From Myxococcota bacterium (GTDB taxonomy: Bacteria; Myxococcota_A; UBA796; UBA2385): a stretch of 40,809 nucleotides of DNA. The stretch is from contig JAKLKF010000066.1 in assembly GCA_023150805.1 (NCBI GenBank), positions 1 through 40,809 of the forward strand, written 5' to 3'. The notes beneath the pieces were generated by a model that saw nothing but the letters and a program-made list of their open reading frames with translations, was not told the origin of the DNA and did not search any database. The position numbers and the translations under genes are program-made. Position 1 is the first letter of the stretch, and every line of letters starts with the position of its first letter. Shown piece by piece: positions 16,414-26,000 of the stretch.

Positions 16414-16442
16414 ACTATACTGCTGACGCGTCGCGCAGGCAA
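16414..16442 (-). promoter_or_regulatory. Sigma-70-type promoter for the small secreted-protein gene
   Basis: On the minus strand, TTGCCT (16442-16437) is followed by a 17-bp spacer and TATAGT (16419-16414). This is an ordinary housekeeping-type promoter with a strong -10. The start would be near 16407, giving a leader of nearly 190 nt that includes the inverted repeat at 16311-16385 and repeat copy 2. Confidence 0.5.
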
Positions 16443-16734
16443 GGTTCAAGGCGTCTCTTCTGCGTAGCCTTCCATTCCGTGCCCACGGTGACTCCCTGGC
16501 CCCGCGGCGGGGGTGATCCAAGGGTCCGCTGCCTTCGAGAGCGAGCCTGGTAGGGGGCTTCGAATCACCCGGCTCGCAGACTGGTGCCCTGCGCCGTCCG
16601 GGTCGTCCAGCCGGGTCCGGCGCGCAGCAGCCTTGGCGGTGGTTCCTTGGCGGGCCCCAGGTGAACCCCTCCCCGAAGGCGCCTTGGCGCAGGTCACTGG
16701 GCTCACCAGGCCCCCCCCCGTCCCGACGAGGCGG
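16443..16734. other. Non-coding gap with overlapping stems
   Basis: No convincing gene; the 99-residue minus frame here lacks domain features and a ribosome site. Two interleaved perfect 7-bp pairings are present: GGGTGAT (16511-16517) with ATCACCC (16564-16570), and GCGAGCC (16541-16547) with GGCTCGC (16571-16577). Together they would form an H-type pseudoknot. Confidence 0.3.
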
Positions 16735-17133
16735 CTACCCAGCACTTGTCTTGGCCAGCTCGCGCACCCGGATCCGGACGCCCGCCCCCCGTCGGTCGGC
16801 GACGACGATGAAGGGGGGCTCGGGCTCGACCTCGCAGGCGGCCACGGCGTCGAGCGTCTCCATCACGAAGGCCGGGTCGATGTGCCCCGGCCGCACGTAC
16901 ACAATACCCACCAGGCCCACCCCTGACCGCACGGCCAGCGTGCCGAAGTCGCTGTCGTGGGTCACGATGACCCTGCCCTCACGCAACGCCAGCGCGAGGA
17001 GTGCAGCGTCCGCCTGGCCCGACAGGCCCCTGCTCCAGACGGACTCCACGTCCCGACCTTGCGAGCGAAGCGCGGACGCTACGGCCTGGTCGATGTTCTC
17101 GTCGAGGAGGAGCGGGAAGTCCAGCGGCCTCAC
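16735..17133 (-). CDS. DUF5615 PIN-like toxin
   Basis: GTG 17133 overlaps the stop of the DUF433 gene (GTGA); GTG 17148 is an alternative. The 132-residue product has the DUF5615 pattern: an N-terminal PLLLDENID acidic motif, then VESVWSRGLSGQADAALLALAL, and VIVTHDSDFGTLAV carrying the conserved D-x-D/F acidic cluster of PIN-like nucleases. A C-terminal beta-strand region follows. DUF5615 proteins are usually the nuclease partner of DUF433 antitoxins. The key acidic residues appear intact. It lies on a low-GC island next to an IS remnant. Confidence 0.85.
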   Translation of the reverse strand: MRPLDFPLLLDENIDQAVASALRSQGRDVESVWSRGLSGQADAALLALALREGRVIVTHDSDFGTLAVRSGVGLVGIVYVRPGHIDPAFVMETLDAVAACEVEPEPPFIVVADRRGAGVRIRVRELAKTSAG

Positions 17134-17360
17134 GCCGACACCCGGCACTCCCAGACCTGGTCTCCGCGCATCGACCGGGCCGCGTAGTCCATCGCCGCGT
17201 TGAATCCCTCCGGGGTCAGCTGCGGGTACGCGGACAGCACCTGCTCTCGGCTGGCGCCGCTGGCCAGGAGCTCCAGCAGGAACTCCACGGACAGCCGCGT
17301 GCCGGCGACGCAGGGCTTGCCGTTGAGGATGGCGGGATCAGAGACGATGTTCTGCTTCAC
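17130..17360 (-). CDS. DUF433 antitoxin
   Basis: GTG 17360 is preceded by GGAGG with 5-nt spacing. The 76-residue protein shows the DUF433 signature: IVSDPAILNGKPCVAGTRLSV followed by FLLELLASGASREQVLSAYPQLTPEGFNAAMDYA, a small helix-turn-helix-type domain. It overlaps the DUF5615 gene, the usual antitoxin-first order. A -10-like TACACT (17382-17377) lies 16 nt upstream of the start. It is expected to bind and neutralise the PIN-like partner and may repress the operon. Confidence 0.85.
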   Translation of the reverse strand: MKQNIVSDPAILNGKPCVAGTRLSVEFLLELLASGASREQVLSAYPQLTPEGFNAAMDYAARSMRGDQVWECRVSA

Positions 17361-17460
17361 AGCTACCTCCAGACCAAGTGTAGCCCGGCGTCCGCGGCGG
17401 CGTCCTCGGCCGGGGGCGGCCAGGCGACCACGCCGGCGGGCGCCCTCTCCCCCCCTCCCC

Positions 17461-17545
17461 TTGACGCCCCCTCCGCCGCGCTTACCGCTGGCCCCGCTCG
17501 GGGTGGCCCCTGCCTGCCGCCTCGGGTGGTCCCTCGCCCGAGGGG
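17461..17545 (+). promoter_or_regulatory. Possible promoter and dyad before the ABC operon
   Basis: TTGACG (17461-17466) is followed after 16 bp by a weak -10 (TACCGC). Downstream, CCTCGGG (17520-17526) and CCCGAGG (17537-17543) form a 7-bp dyad. This region drives or controls the four-gene operon starting at 17595. Confidence 0.25.
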
Positions 17546-17594
17546 CCCGCCGCCGCTCAACGGGGTAGCTGCCCCGCGCCCTCTCGGAGGCTGC

Positions 17595-18548
17595 GTGATC
17601 GAGGTCCGAAACCTGAGCCGCTACTACGGAAGCTTCTGCGCCGTGGAAGAGGTCTCCTTCTCCATCTCCGACGGCGAGGTGGTGGGCTTCCTGGGCCGCA
17701 ACGGCGCCGGCAAGTCGACCACGCTGAAGGTCCTGGCCGGCCTGCTGACCCCCTCCTCGGGCACGGTCACCATCGACGGCGTCGACATGACCGAGGCGCC
17801 GACCAGCTTCCGCAGCCGCATCGGCTGGCTGCCCGAAGACCCGCCGCTGTACGAGGACATGACGGTCGTCGACTTCCTGCGCTACGTCGGCGGGCTGCGG
17901 GGGATGGACGCCGCGGCGATCGAGGCGCGGCTGCCCGAGGTGCTGGCCAAGGCCCAGCTCCAGGACCGCACCGACCAGCTCATCAGCGAGCTGTCCCACG
18001 GCTACCGCAAGCGCGTCGGCATCGCCCAGGCGATCATCCACCGGCCCAAGCTGGTGATCCTCGACGAGCCGATCAGCGGCCTGGACCCGGCGCAGATCCG
18101 CGGGATGCGGGCGGTGATCCGGGCGCTCGCCGAAGAGAGCACGGTGCTCATCTCCAGCCACAACCTGCCCGAGGTGAGCGCCACCTGCGACCGGGTGCTG
18201 GTGCTCAAGCGCGGCCGGCTGGTGGCCGAGCCCGACGGCGCGCCCGACCCGATGGCGCCGACGCTGGGCGGCCTGGCCGGCGGCCCGATCGTGCAGCACC
18301 TCAGCCTGACCCTGCGCGGGGACGAGGCGGCCGTGCGCAAGGCGCTCGACGACAGCGGCCTGTGCAAGGGCTACTCGCTGAAGGCCGGCGACGGCCTGGT
18401 GCTGGCCTACGCCCTGCTGCACGCGGACACGCCCGAGGCGCTGGTGTCGGCCCTGGTGAAGGCCGGCGTCGGCGTGCGCCGGGTCGAGGACGGGCTGGCC
18501 AACCAGCTCGAGGACGTCTTCCTGGACCTGACCGAGGATCGCAAGTGA
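17595..18548 (+). CDS. ABC transporter ATPase, Gld-like
   Basis: The 317-residue protein starts at GTG 17595, with GGAGG 4 nt upstream. It has Walker A GRNGAGKST (34-42), a divergent signature LSHGYRKR, Walker B LVILDEPISGLDP and the H-loop ISSHNL. A C-terminal extension of about 90 residues follows the ATPase core, as in GldA/NatA-type exporters. It is the first gene of a compact operon with an ABC-2-like permease, a GldG-like auxiliary protein and a DUF4340 protein. In Bacteroidetes, GldA, GldF and GldG are needed for gliding; in other phyla the same set is of unknown substrate, so gliding is not implied. Confidence 0.9.
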   Translation: MIEVRNLSRYYGSFCAVEEVSFSISDGEVVGFLGRNGAGKSTTLKVLAGLLTPSSGTVTIDGVDMTEAPTSFRSRIGWLPEDPPLYEDMTVVDFLRYVGGLRGMDAAAIEARLPEVLAKAQLQDRTDQLISELSHGYRKRVGIAQAIIHRPKLVILDEPISGLDPAQIRGMRAVIRALAEESTVLISSHNLPEVSATCDRVLVLKRGRLVAEPDGAPDPMAPTLGGLAGGPIVQHLSLTLRGDEAAVRKALDDSGLCKGYSLKAGDGLVLAYALLHADTPEALVSALVKAGVGVRRVEDGLANQLEDVFLDLTEDRK

Positions 18549-19270
18549 CGGCGGTACTGCACATCGCCCGGCGAGAGCTGGGCAGCTACCTGAACTCGTG
18601 GTGGGGCTGGGTGATCCTGGCCCTGATCCTGCTGTTCGACGGCCTGGCCTTCAACGTCTACGCCGTGGGCTTCCAGCCCAAGTACAGTAGCGACGTGCTC
18701 GAGGCCTTCATGGAGGCCGGCACGGTGACGGTGATGATCGGCGGCATCCTGCTGGCGATGCCGACCATCGCGCGGGAGCACGGGGCCGGCACGCTGGCCC
18801 TGCTGCAGACGGCGCCGGTGACCGAGGCGCAGATCATCGCCGGCAAGTACCTGGGCGCGCTCGGCTTCCTGACGATCATCAAGGCGCTGACGCTCTACAT
18901 GCCGGCCCTGGTCGAGATCAACGGCAAGGTGAGCTGGTCGCAGATCGGCGCTGGCTACCTGGGCCTGTTCTCGCTGGGCGCGGCGGTGGTCGCCATCGGC
19001 GTCTTCGCCAGCACCGTGAGCCGCAACCAGGTGCTGGCGGCCGTGCTGGGCGGCAGCATCGTCGGGCTGCTCATCCTGGCCTGGCTGGTCAGCCGCATGT
19101 CCGACCCGCCGCTGAAGTCGGTCTTCGCCTACATGGCGCTGTTCGACAAGCACTTCCAGCCCTTCATGCGCGGCCGGATCAACACCGAGAGCCTGGTCTA
19201 CTACGCCTCGGTCAGCTTCGGCTTCCTGCTGCTCTCCACCCGCGCGCTCAAGGCCCGGAGGTGGGTGTGA
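18545..19270 (+). CDS. ABC-2-type permease, GldF-like
   Basis: GTG 18545 overlaps the ATPase stop (GTGA). The 241-residue product has a short cytosolic start (HIARRELGSYLNSW, typical of ABC-2 permeases) and about six membrane helices, for example WVILALILLFDGLAF and GLFSLGAAVVAIGVF. The GTLALLQTAPVTEAQIIAGKYLGAL segment is the classic coupling region of this family. It would form the membrane channel with the upstream ATPase. It ends with a GTGA overlap to the GldG-like gene. Confidence 0.9.
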   Translation: MTAVLHIARRELGSYLNSWWGWVILALILLFDGLAFNVYAVGFQPKYSSDVLEAFMEAGTVTVMIGGILLAMPTIAREHGAGTLALLQTAPVTEAQIIAGKYLGALGFLTIIKALTLYMPALVEINGKVSWSQIGAGYLGLFSLGAAVVAIGVFASTVSRNQVLAAVLGGSIVGLLILAWLVSRMSDPPLKSVFAYMALFDKHFQPFMRGRINTESLVYYASVSFGFLLLSTRALKARRWV

Positions 19271-21132
19271 GGCTCGCGTCCTTCCTGTGGCTGGCAGGCT
19301 TCGCCCTGCTCTTCGTCGGCGAGCGGATGTTCGGCGGCGGCGAGGACAAGTGGCGCTACATCCTGGACGGTGCGGGCGCCCTGGCCCTGGTGGGCACCTT
19401 CGTCCTGCTGGTGCAGGCCCGCGGCCGGGCCCCGCGCGACCAGCAGTCGCCCCATGGCCTGGCCCTGGCCTTCGCCGGCGTGGGCCTGTCCTCGCTGGTG
19501 CTCTACGCGCTGACGACGGCGCCGGTGCTCGAGGCGCTCGCGCTCGAGGCGGAGGGGGAGCAGCGCTACAAGGTCGCCCTGCAGGCCCTGGCGCCCATCG
19601 CCTGGCTGGCCGGCACCCTGCCGCTGCTGTCCATCCTGCGGGCGCTGGCGCTCTCGCCGGTGCGCAGCATCCCCAAGCTGGTGCGCGAGGGCGCGCTGTC
19701 GGCCCTGGCCGTCAGCTTCGCGCTGGCGATGCTCTTCCCGCTGAACTACCTGGCGACCGAGTACAACAAGCGCTGGGATCTCGGCTACTTCAAGACCGCC
19801 CAGGCCGGCACCCGCACCCAGGGCATGGTCGCGGCCCTGGAGGAGCCCATCCGCGTGGTGGCCTTCTTCCCGACCGGCAGCGACGTCGGCGACGAGATCC
19901 AGGGCTACTTCGACGGCCTGGACAGCCCGAACCTGCAGGTCGAGTACGTCGACCACGCGCTGGAGCCGGGCCTGGCCGAGGAGCTGAAGGTCCGCGACAA
20001 CGGCCACGTGGCCTTCGTCAAGGGCGAGCAGGTCGAGCGGGTCAAGATCGGCGAGGACTTCGAGAGCGCCCGCCGCAAGCTCAAGACGCTGGACGAGGAG
20101 CTGCAGAAGGCGCTGGCCAAGCTCGCGCGGGGACAGAAGACCGTCTACGTGACGGTGGGCCACGGCGAGATGTACTGGCGCGCCGACGAGCAGGAGCGCA
20201 AGCTCAACACCTTCAAGCAGCTGCTCACCAGCCTGAACTTCAAGGTCAAGGAGCTGGGCCTGGCCGAGGGCCTGGGCACCGCGGTGCCCGAGGACGCCGA
20301 CGTCGTCTTCGTGATGGGCCCGACCGAGCCCTTCCTGGACGAGGAGCTGGCCGCGCTGGACCGCTACCGCGCCGGCGGCGGCAAGCTGTTCATCGCGCTG
20401 GAGCCCGGCGGCAGCGACCTGTCGGCCCTGCTCTCGCCCATGGGCCTGTCGGCGGACATGGAGCACCCGCTGGCCATCGACAACTACTACCTGAAGGTCA
20501 CCGGTGGCCCGGGCGACCAGAAGAACGTCGTCACCAACAAGTTCTCCTCGCACCCCTCGGTCACGACGCTGGCCCGCAACTCCAAGCAGGTGGCGATGGC
20601 CTTCCCCGGCGCGGTCGCCATCGAGCAGGTGCCCGAGCCGCCCGGCAAGGTGCAGACGACGATCCGCTCGCTGCAGACGGCCTGGAAGGACCTGGACGGC
20701 GACCTGGCCTTCTCGGCGGCCACCGAGGAGCGCAAGCAGTGGACGCTGGCGGTGGCGGTCAGCGGCGCCGCGGCCGGTGCGGCCGCCCCGCCCGAGCCGG
20801 CGCCGCCCGCGGAGGGCGAGAAGCCCGCCGAGCCCAAGGCCGCCGCCTCCGACGAGTACCGCGTGGTCGTGGTCGGCGACGGGTCCTGGGCCAGCGACGT
20901 CTTCGTGCTCTACAGCGGCAACGGCCAGCTCGCGATGGACGCGCTGGGCTGGCTGGCCGAGGACGAGTCCCTGCAGGGTGAGACCGAGTCGGAGGAGGAC
21001 GTGAAGATCCAGCACACCAAGGAAGGCCAGGGCCTGTGGTTCTACGGCTCGGCCGTCTTCGTGCCGATGGGGCTGTTGGCCCTGGGCCTGGGCCGCCTGG
21101 GCCTGCGCCGCCGCTCCGGGAGGACCGCCTGA
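19267..21132 (+). CDS. GldG-family ABC transporter auxiliary protein
   Basis: GTG 19267 is preceded by GGAGG (19257-19261) and overlaps the permease stop; GTG 19261 is less well placed. The 621-residue protein has about five N-terminal membrane helices, a long extracytoplasmic domain beginning after LNYLATEYNKRWDLGYFKTA, and one C-terminal membrane helix followed by a basic tail (RLGLRRRSGR). The domain contains YVTVGHGEMYW and YRAGGGKLFIALEPG, as in the ABC_transp_aux/GldG family, which has a GATase-like fold of unknown activity. The stop overlaps the next start (TGATG). Confidence 0.88.
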   Translation: MRLASFLWLAGFALLFVGERMFGGGEDKWRYILDGAGALALVGTFVLLVQARGRAPRDQQSPHGLALAFAGVGLSSLVLYALTTAPVLEALALEAEGEQRYKVALQALAPIAWLAGTLPLLSILRALALSPVRSIPKLVREGALSALAVSFALAMLFPLNYLATEYNKRWDLGYFKTAQAGTRTQGMVAALEEPIRVVAFFPTGSDVGDEIQGYFDGLDSPNLQVEYVDHALEPGLAEELKVRDNGHVAFVKGEQVERVKIGEDFESARRKLKTLDEELQKALAKLARGQKTVYVTVGHGEMYWRADEQERKLNTFKQLLTSLNFKVKELGLAEGLGTAVPEDADVVFVMGPTEPFLDEELAALDRYRAGGGKLFIALEPGGSDLSALLSPMGLSADMEHPLAIDNYYLKVTGGPGDQKNVVTNKFSSHPSVTTLARNSKQVAMAFPGAVAIEQVPEPPGKVQTTIRSLQTAWKDLDGDLAFSAATEERKQWTLAVAVSGAAAGAAAPPEPAPPAEGEKPAEPKAAASDEYRVVVVGDGSWASDVFVLYSGNGQLAMDALGWLAEDESLQGETESEEDVKIQHTKEGQGLWFYGSAVFVPMGLLALGLGRLGLRRRSGRTA

Positions 21133-22154
21133 TGCGCCAGGTCATCATCTACGGCGTGCTGCTGGCGCTGGCGCTGGGCGGTGCCTGGGCCCGCTGGACC
21201 ATGGAGCCCGAGGGCGAGGGCGGCGACAAGGTCGTGCTGCTGGCCGGAGAGGTCGAGCAGATCGACTCCATCGAGTGGAAGGGCGAGGACGGCCAGGCCC
21301 TGCTGACCCGCAAGACCGACGACCACGGCGCCTACCTGTGGGTGCAGACGGTCAAGGTCGAGGAGCGCAAGAGCCCGCCGACGCCGCCCGGCGAGGAGCC
21401 GCCGCTGGAGCCGCTGGCCGAGCTGACCGAGAAGGTCGAGAAGAAGGACGTCTTCAAGGCCGGCGAGAAGGGCGACGAGCTGCTGGCCAGCTTCTCCCCC
21501 CTGCTGGCGATCCGCCGGCTGGACGCCGTGGACCCGGCCAAGCTGGCCGAGATCGGCCTCGACGCCCCCAAGGAGAGCCTGGTCGTCACCCGCAAGGGGC
21601 AGGCGGTGACCCTGGTCATCGGGGGCGAGGCCTACGGCACCAAGGACCGCTACGTCCGCAACGAGGCCACGGGCGAGATCTTCCTGCTGGACGACCAGCT
21701 CCTCAAGTCGCTCGAGTTCGCCAAGACCCGGCTGCCCGACCGCGACCTGTGGAGCCTGGAACGGCCGGCGCTGGCCAGCGCCACCCTGTCGGATGGCAGC
21801 AAGAGCGTCGAGGCGGTGCAGAAGAACCCCGACGACGAGGCCAAGGTCACCTGGGCGCGCGCCGGCTCCGAGGCCCCCGACGAGCAGCTCGCCACCTGGA
21901 TGGACAAGGCGCTCAAGCTCAAGGGCACGAGCTATGTCGACCCCGAGGCGACCGACGGCCCCAAGGACCTGCAGCTCCGCTTCCGCCTGACGCTGACGCC
22001 GACGGGCAAGGGCAAGCCCGAGACGCTGGAGGTGCTACAGGACGGTGCCGAGGGCGACTACTACGGCAGGAGCGAGCACACCCGCGGCTTGATCAAGCTG
22101 CTGCGCGCGCCGACCCGCGACCTGGTCGAGGACCTGCCGGCCCTGGTGCAGTAG
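21132..22154 (+). CDS. DUF4340 domain protein
   Basis: ATG 21132 overlaps the upstream stop. The 340-residue product has one N-terminal membrane anchor (VIIYGVLLALALGGAWARW), then an extracytoplasmic domain of repeated beta-alpha units (KLAEIGLDAPKESLVVTRKGQAVTLVIGGEAYGTKDRYVR is the typical DUF4340 core). DUF4340 genes commonly follow gldG-like genes, as here. It is probably a periplasmic part of the same transport complex. Function is unknown. Confidence 0.85.
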   Translation: MRQVIIYGVLLALALGGAWARWTMEPEGEGGDKVVLLAGEVEQIDSIEWKGEDGQALLTRKTDDHGAYLWVQTVKVEERKSPPTPPGEEPPLEPLAELTEKVEKKDVFKAGEKGDELLASFSPLLAIRRLDAVDPAKLAEIGLDAPKESLVVTRKGQAVTLVIGGEAYGTKDRYVRNEATGEIFLLDDQLLKSLEFAKTRLPDRDLWSLERPALASATLSDGSKSVEAVQKNPDDEAKVTWARAGSEAPDEQLATWMDKALKLKGTSYVDPEATDGPKDLQLRFRLTLTPTGKGKPETLEVLQDGAEGDYYGRSEHTRGLIKLLRAPTRDLVEDLPALVQ

Positions 22155-22176
22155 GGCGCGGCGACCCCGGTGCGGC

Positions 22177-22191
22177 GGGGCCCGCGGCCCC
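22177..22191. terminator. Short GC hairpin between convergent genes
   Basis: GGGGCC and GGCCCC pair over a 3-nt loop in the 49-bp gap between the DUF4340 and PP2C stops. There is no T-run; weak support. Confidence 0.3.
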
Positions 22192-22203
22192 GGGCGGCGG
22201 CCT

Positions 22204-22965
<762 letters not shown>

Positions 22966-23082
22966 GGCAACCACCCTGGGGACGTGCGGCACTATAGAGG
23001 TTGTCGCTCGCCGTCGGTAGCCTCCCGGCGGACAACACCCCTTCCCGCGGCGCACGCCGCTCCCCCCCTCCGGCCGCCGGTC

Positions 23083-26000
23083 ATGGATCCCGCGCCTTCC
23101 TCCATCCCCCAGCCGGGCGAGCACGTCGGGCCCTACCGGGTCCTGGGCGAGCTGGGGCGCGGCGGCATGGCCACGGTGCTGGAGGTGGAGCACCAGGCGA
23201 CCGGCGCGCGGCGCGCGATCAAGCTGATGCTCCCGGTGGCGCGCGCCGACGAGGTGGCCCGCCGCATGGAGCGCGAGTTCCTGGCGCTGTCGCGGCTGCA
23301 CCACCCGGCGGTGCTCCAGGTCTACGAGGCCGGGGTCTACCAGCGCCGACCCTGGTTCGCGATGGAGGCCCTGCGCGGCGAGGAGCTGGGCGTCGCCGTG
23401 GAGCGGTGGCGGTCGCTGGCCCCCGCCGAGCGCTTCGCCCGCGCGCGCCAGGTGCTGACCCTGCTGGCCGAAGCGCTGGCCTACATCCACGACCAGGGGC
23501 TGGTGCACCGCGACGTCACGCCCAGCAACATCATGTTGCTGCACGGCCCGGACCCGGCCGGCGCGGGCCTGCGCCTGATGGACTTCGGCGTGGTCAAGGA
23601 GCCGGGGGCCGAGCTGACCGTGGTCGGCGAGGTGGTGGGCACCGTCGCCTACATCGCGCCCGAGCAGATCACGGGCGGGCCGGTGGACGCGCGGGCCGAC
23701 CTGTACGCGCTGGGCGCGGTCCTGTACCTGATGCTGACCGGGCGCCGGCCGTTCAACGCGAGAAACCTGGCCGGATACCTGGACAAGCACCTCAACCGGG
23801 CGGCGCGTCCGCCGCGGGAGCTGGCCCCGACCCTGCCCGAGCGGCTGGACGAGATCTGCCTGCGCCTGCTGGAGAAGGACCCCGACGCGCGCTTCGCCTC
23901 GGCCCGGCACCTGCTGCTGGCGCTGGACGACGGGCCGGGGCCCTCGGCCACCCTGGGGCCCAAGGGGCTCGACATGAGCCACCTGCCGCTGGCGGGGCGG
24001 GCCGCGGCGCTGGGCACCCTGCGCGAGGCGGTGACCCGCCTGCTGGCGCGGCCGGGGGGGCCCCGCGCCGGCGACCTGACGGGGCCGACCGACCCCGGCG
24101 GCGTGGCCCGGCCTCCGGGCGGGCTGATCGTGGTCTCCTCCACCGACGGGATGGGCAAGAGCCGCCTGGCGGGCGAGGCCATCGCGATGGCGCGGCAGGT
24201 CGACGTCGCGGTCACGCGGGTCCGCGGCACCGGCGACCCGCGGCCCTGGTCGGGCTTCCGCGCGATCCTGGAGGCGCTGCAGGCGGTGCCCGGCTTCCGC
24301 CTGCCCGACTCCCTGCGGCGGGCCCTGGAGGGCGGGCGCAAGGCCGAGACCTGGGCGGTGGCCGCCGCCGCCCGCGAGCTGGTGGAGGCCAGCGGCCCGC
24401 GCCTGGTGGTGATCGACGACGCCCAGCGGGTGGACCGCGCCTCGCTGGAGCTGGTGGGCCTGCTGGCGCGCAACCTGGTCGGCCGCGACCGCTTCCCGCT
24501 GCTGCTGCTGCTGACCCGGGACACGGGCGAGCCCGGCCCCTCGCTGGACGCCCTGGTGGCGCCCGACGGCCCCCTGCACGGCTCGGGCCTGGTGCCGCAG
24601 CGCATCGACCTGGGACCCCTCTCGCAGGCGGCGGTCGAGGAGCTGCTGCTGCACCTGGTGGTGGACGGCCCCGCCGCGCGCGCCCTCGCCTTGCGCCTGC
24701 ACGGGGACAGTCGGGGCAACCCCTTCTTCCTGTCGCAGATGCTGCGCGCCCTGGTCGCGCAGGGGGTCATCCTGCCCGGGGAGGCGGGGCAGCGGGGCAC
24801 CATCGCGCTGGACGCCGGCGAGCTCGCGCGGGCGGCGCTGCCGGTGCCCGGCTCCATCCGGCAGGCCCTGCTGGCGCGCCTGGCGCCGGTGAGTCCGGAC
24901 GTGCGCGCGGTCCTCGACATCCTGGCCATCGCGCGCGAGCCGCTGGACGACGCGGTCACAGGCGAGGCCAGCGGCCTGGGGGCCGGGGAGCGGCTGGCGC
25001 AGGCCCTGGCCGAGGCGACCCGGGCCGGCCTGGTCAGCGCTGGCGACGCGGGACACGGCCGCCACACGCTGGCCCGCCACCGCCTGGCCGACGTGCTGGT
25101 CGAGGAGCTGCCCGAGCCCCGCCGCCGCGACCTGCACGGCCGGCTGGCGCGCGCGCTCGAGCTGTGCCACCGGCGCGACCTGGGGCCGGTGACCGGCGCG
25201 GTGGCCGACCACTACGACGCGGCCGGCTACGCGGCCATCGCCTGGCCCTACCACCTGGCCGCCGCCCGCCTGCTGCACCAGCGGGGGGACATGGCCGAGA
25301 CGCTGGAGCGGCTGGACCGCGGCCTGGTGCTGGAGCCGCGCGCCCGGGGCTACGCCCCGCTGGGCGAGGCGGATCGCCGGCTGTCCGAGGCGCTGCAGCT
25401 CCGCGCCGCCGCCCTGGTCCACCTGGGCCAGTGGGAGGAGGGGCGGACCGAGGCCCGGCGCGCGCTGGAGCTGGCGCGCGAGCTGGGCGACGACCTGCGC
25501 ACCAGCCGCGCCGCCGCGGAGCTCGGCGCGCTGTGCCGCCGCCGCCACGACCTGGACGAGGCGCGCGAGTGGCTGGAGCTGGCCCTCCACCACGCCCGCC
25601 TCAGCGGCGACCGCGCGGCGCGGATCGTGCCGCTGTACGAGCTGGGAGCGCTGCACTGGGCGCGGGGCGACCTGGAGGCGGCGCGGGCGGAGTGGGTCGA
25701 GGTCCTGGCCGCCGCCGAGGCGCTCTCCGACGAGCGCATGCAGGCCCTGGGCGCCAACGGGCTGGGCGTGCTCGCCCTGTGCCGGGGGGACGCGGCCGAG
25801 GCCCGGCGCCAGTTCGAGCGGGCCATCGACCTGTGCGAGCGCTACGGCATGGCCGAGCGGCTGGTCGTCTCGCGCATCAACCTGATCGAGCTGCACCACC
25901 TGACGGGCAACCTGCGCAAGGGGGTCGAGCTGGCCGACCAGACGGTCGCCTCGGCGCGCGAGGTGGACAACGCCTACGGCGTCGCGCTCGGCCTGCGCTA

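Noticed and set aside
16446..16745. 99-residue minus-strand ORF in the island gap
   Set aside because: No ribosome site, no recognisable domain, and composition like random GC-rich sequence.
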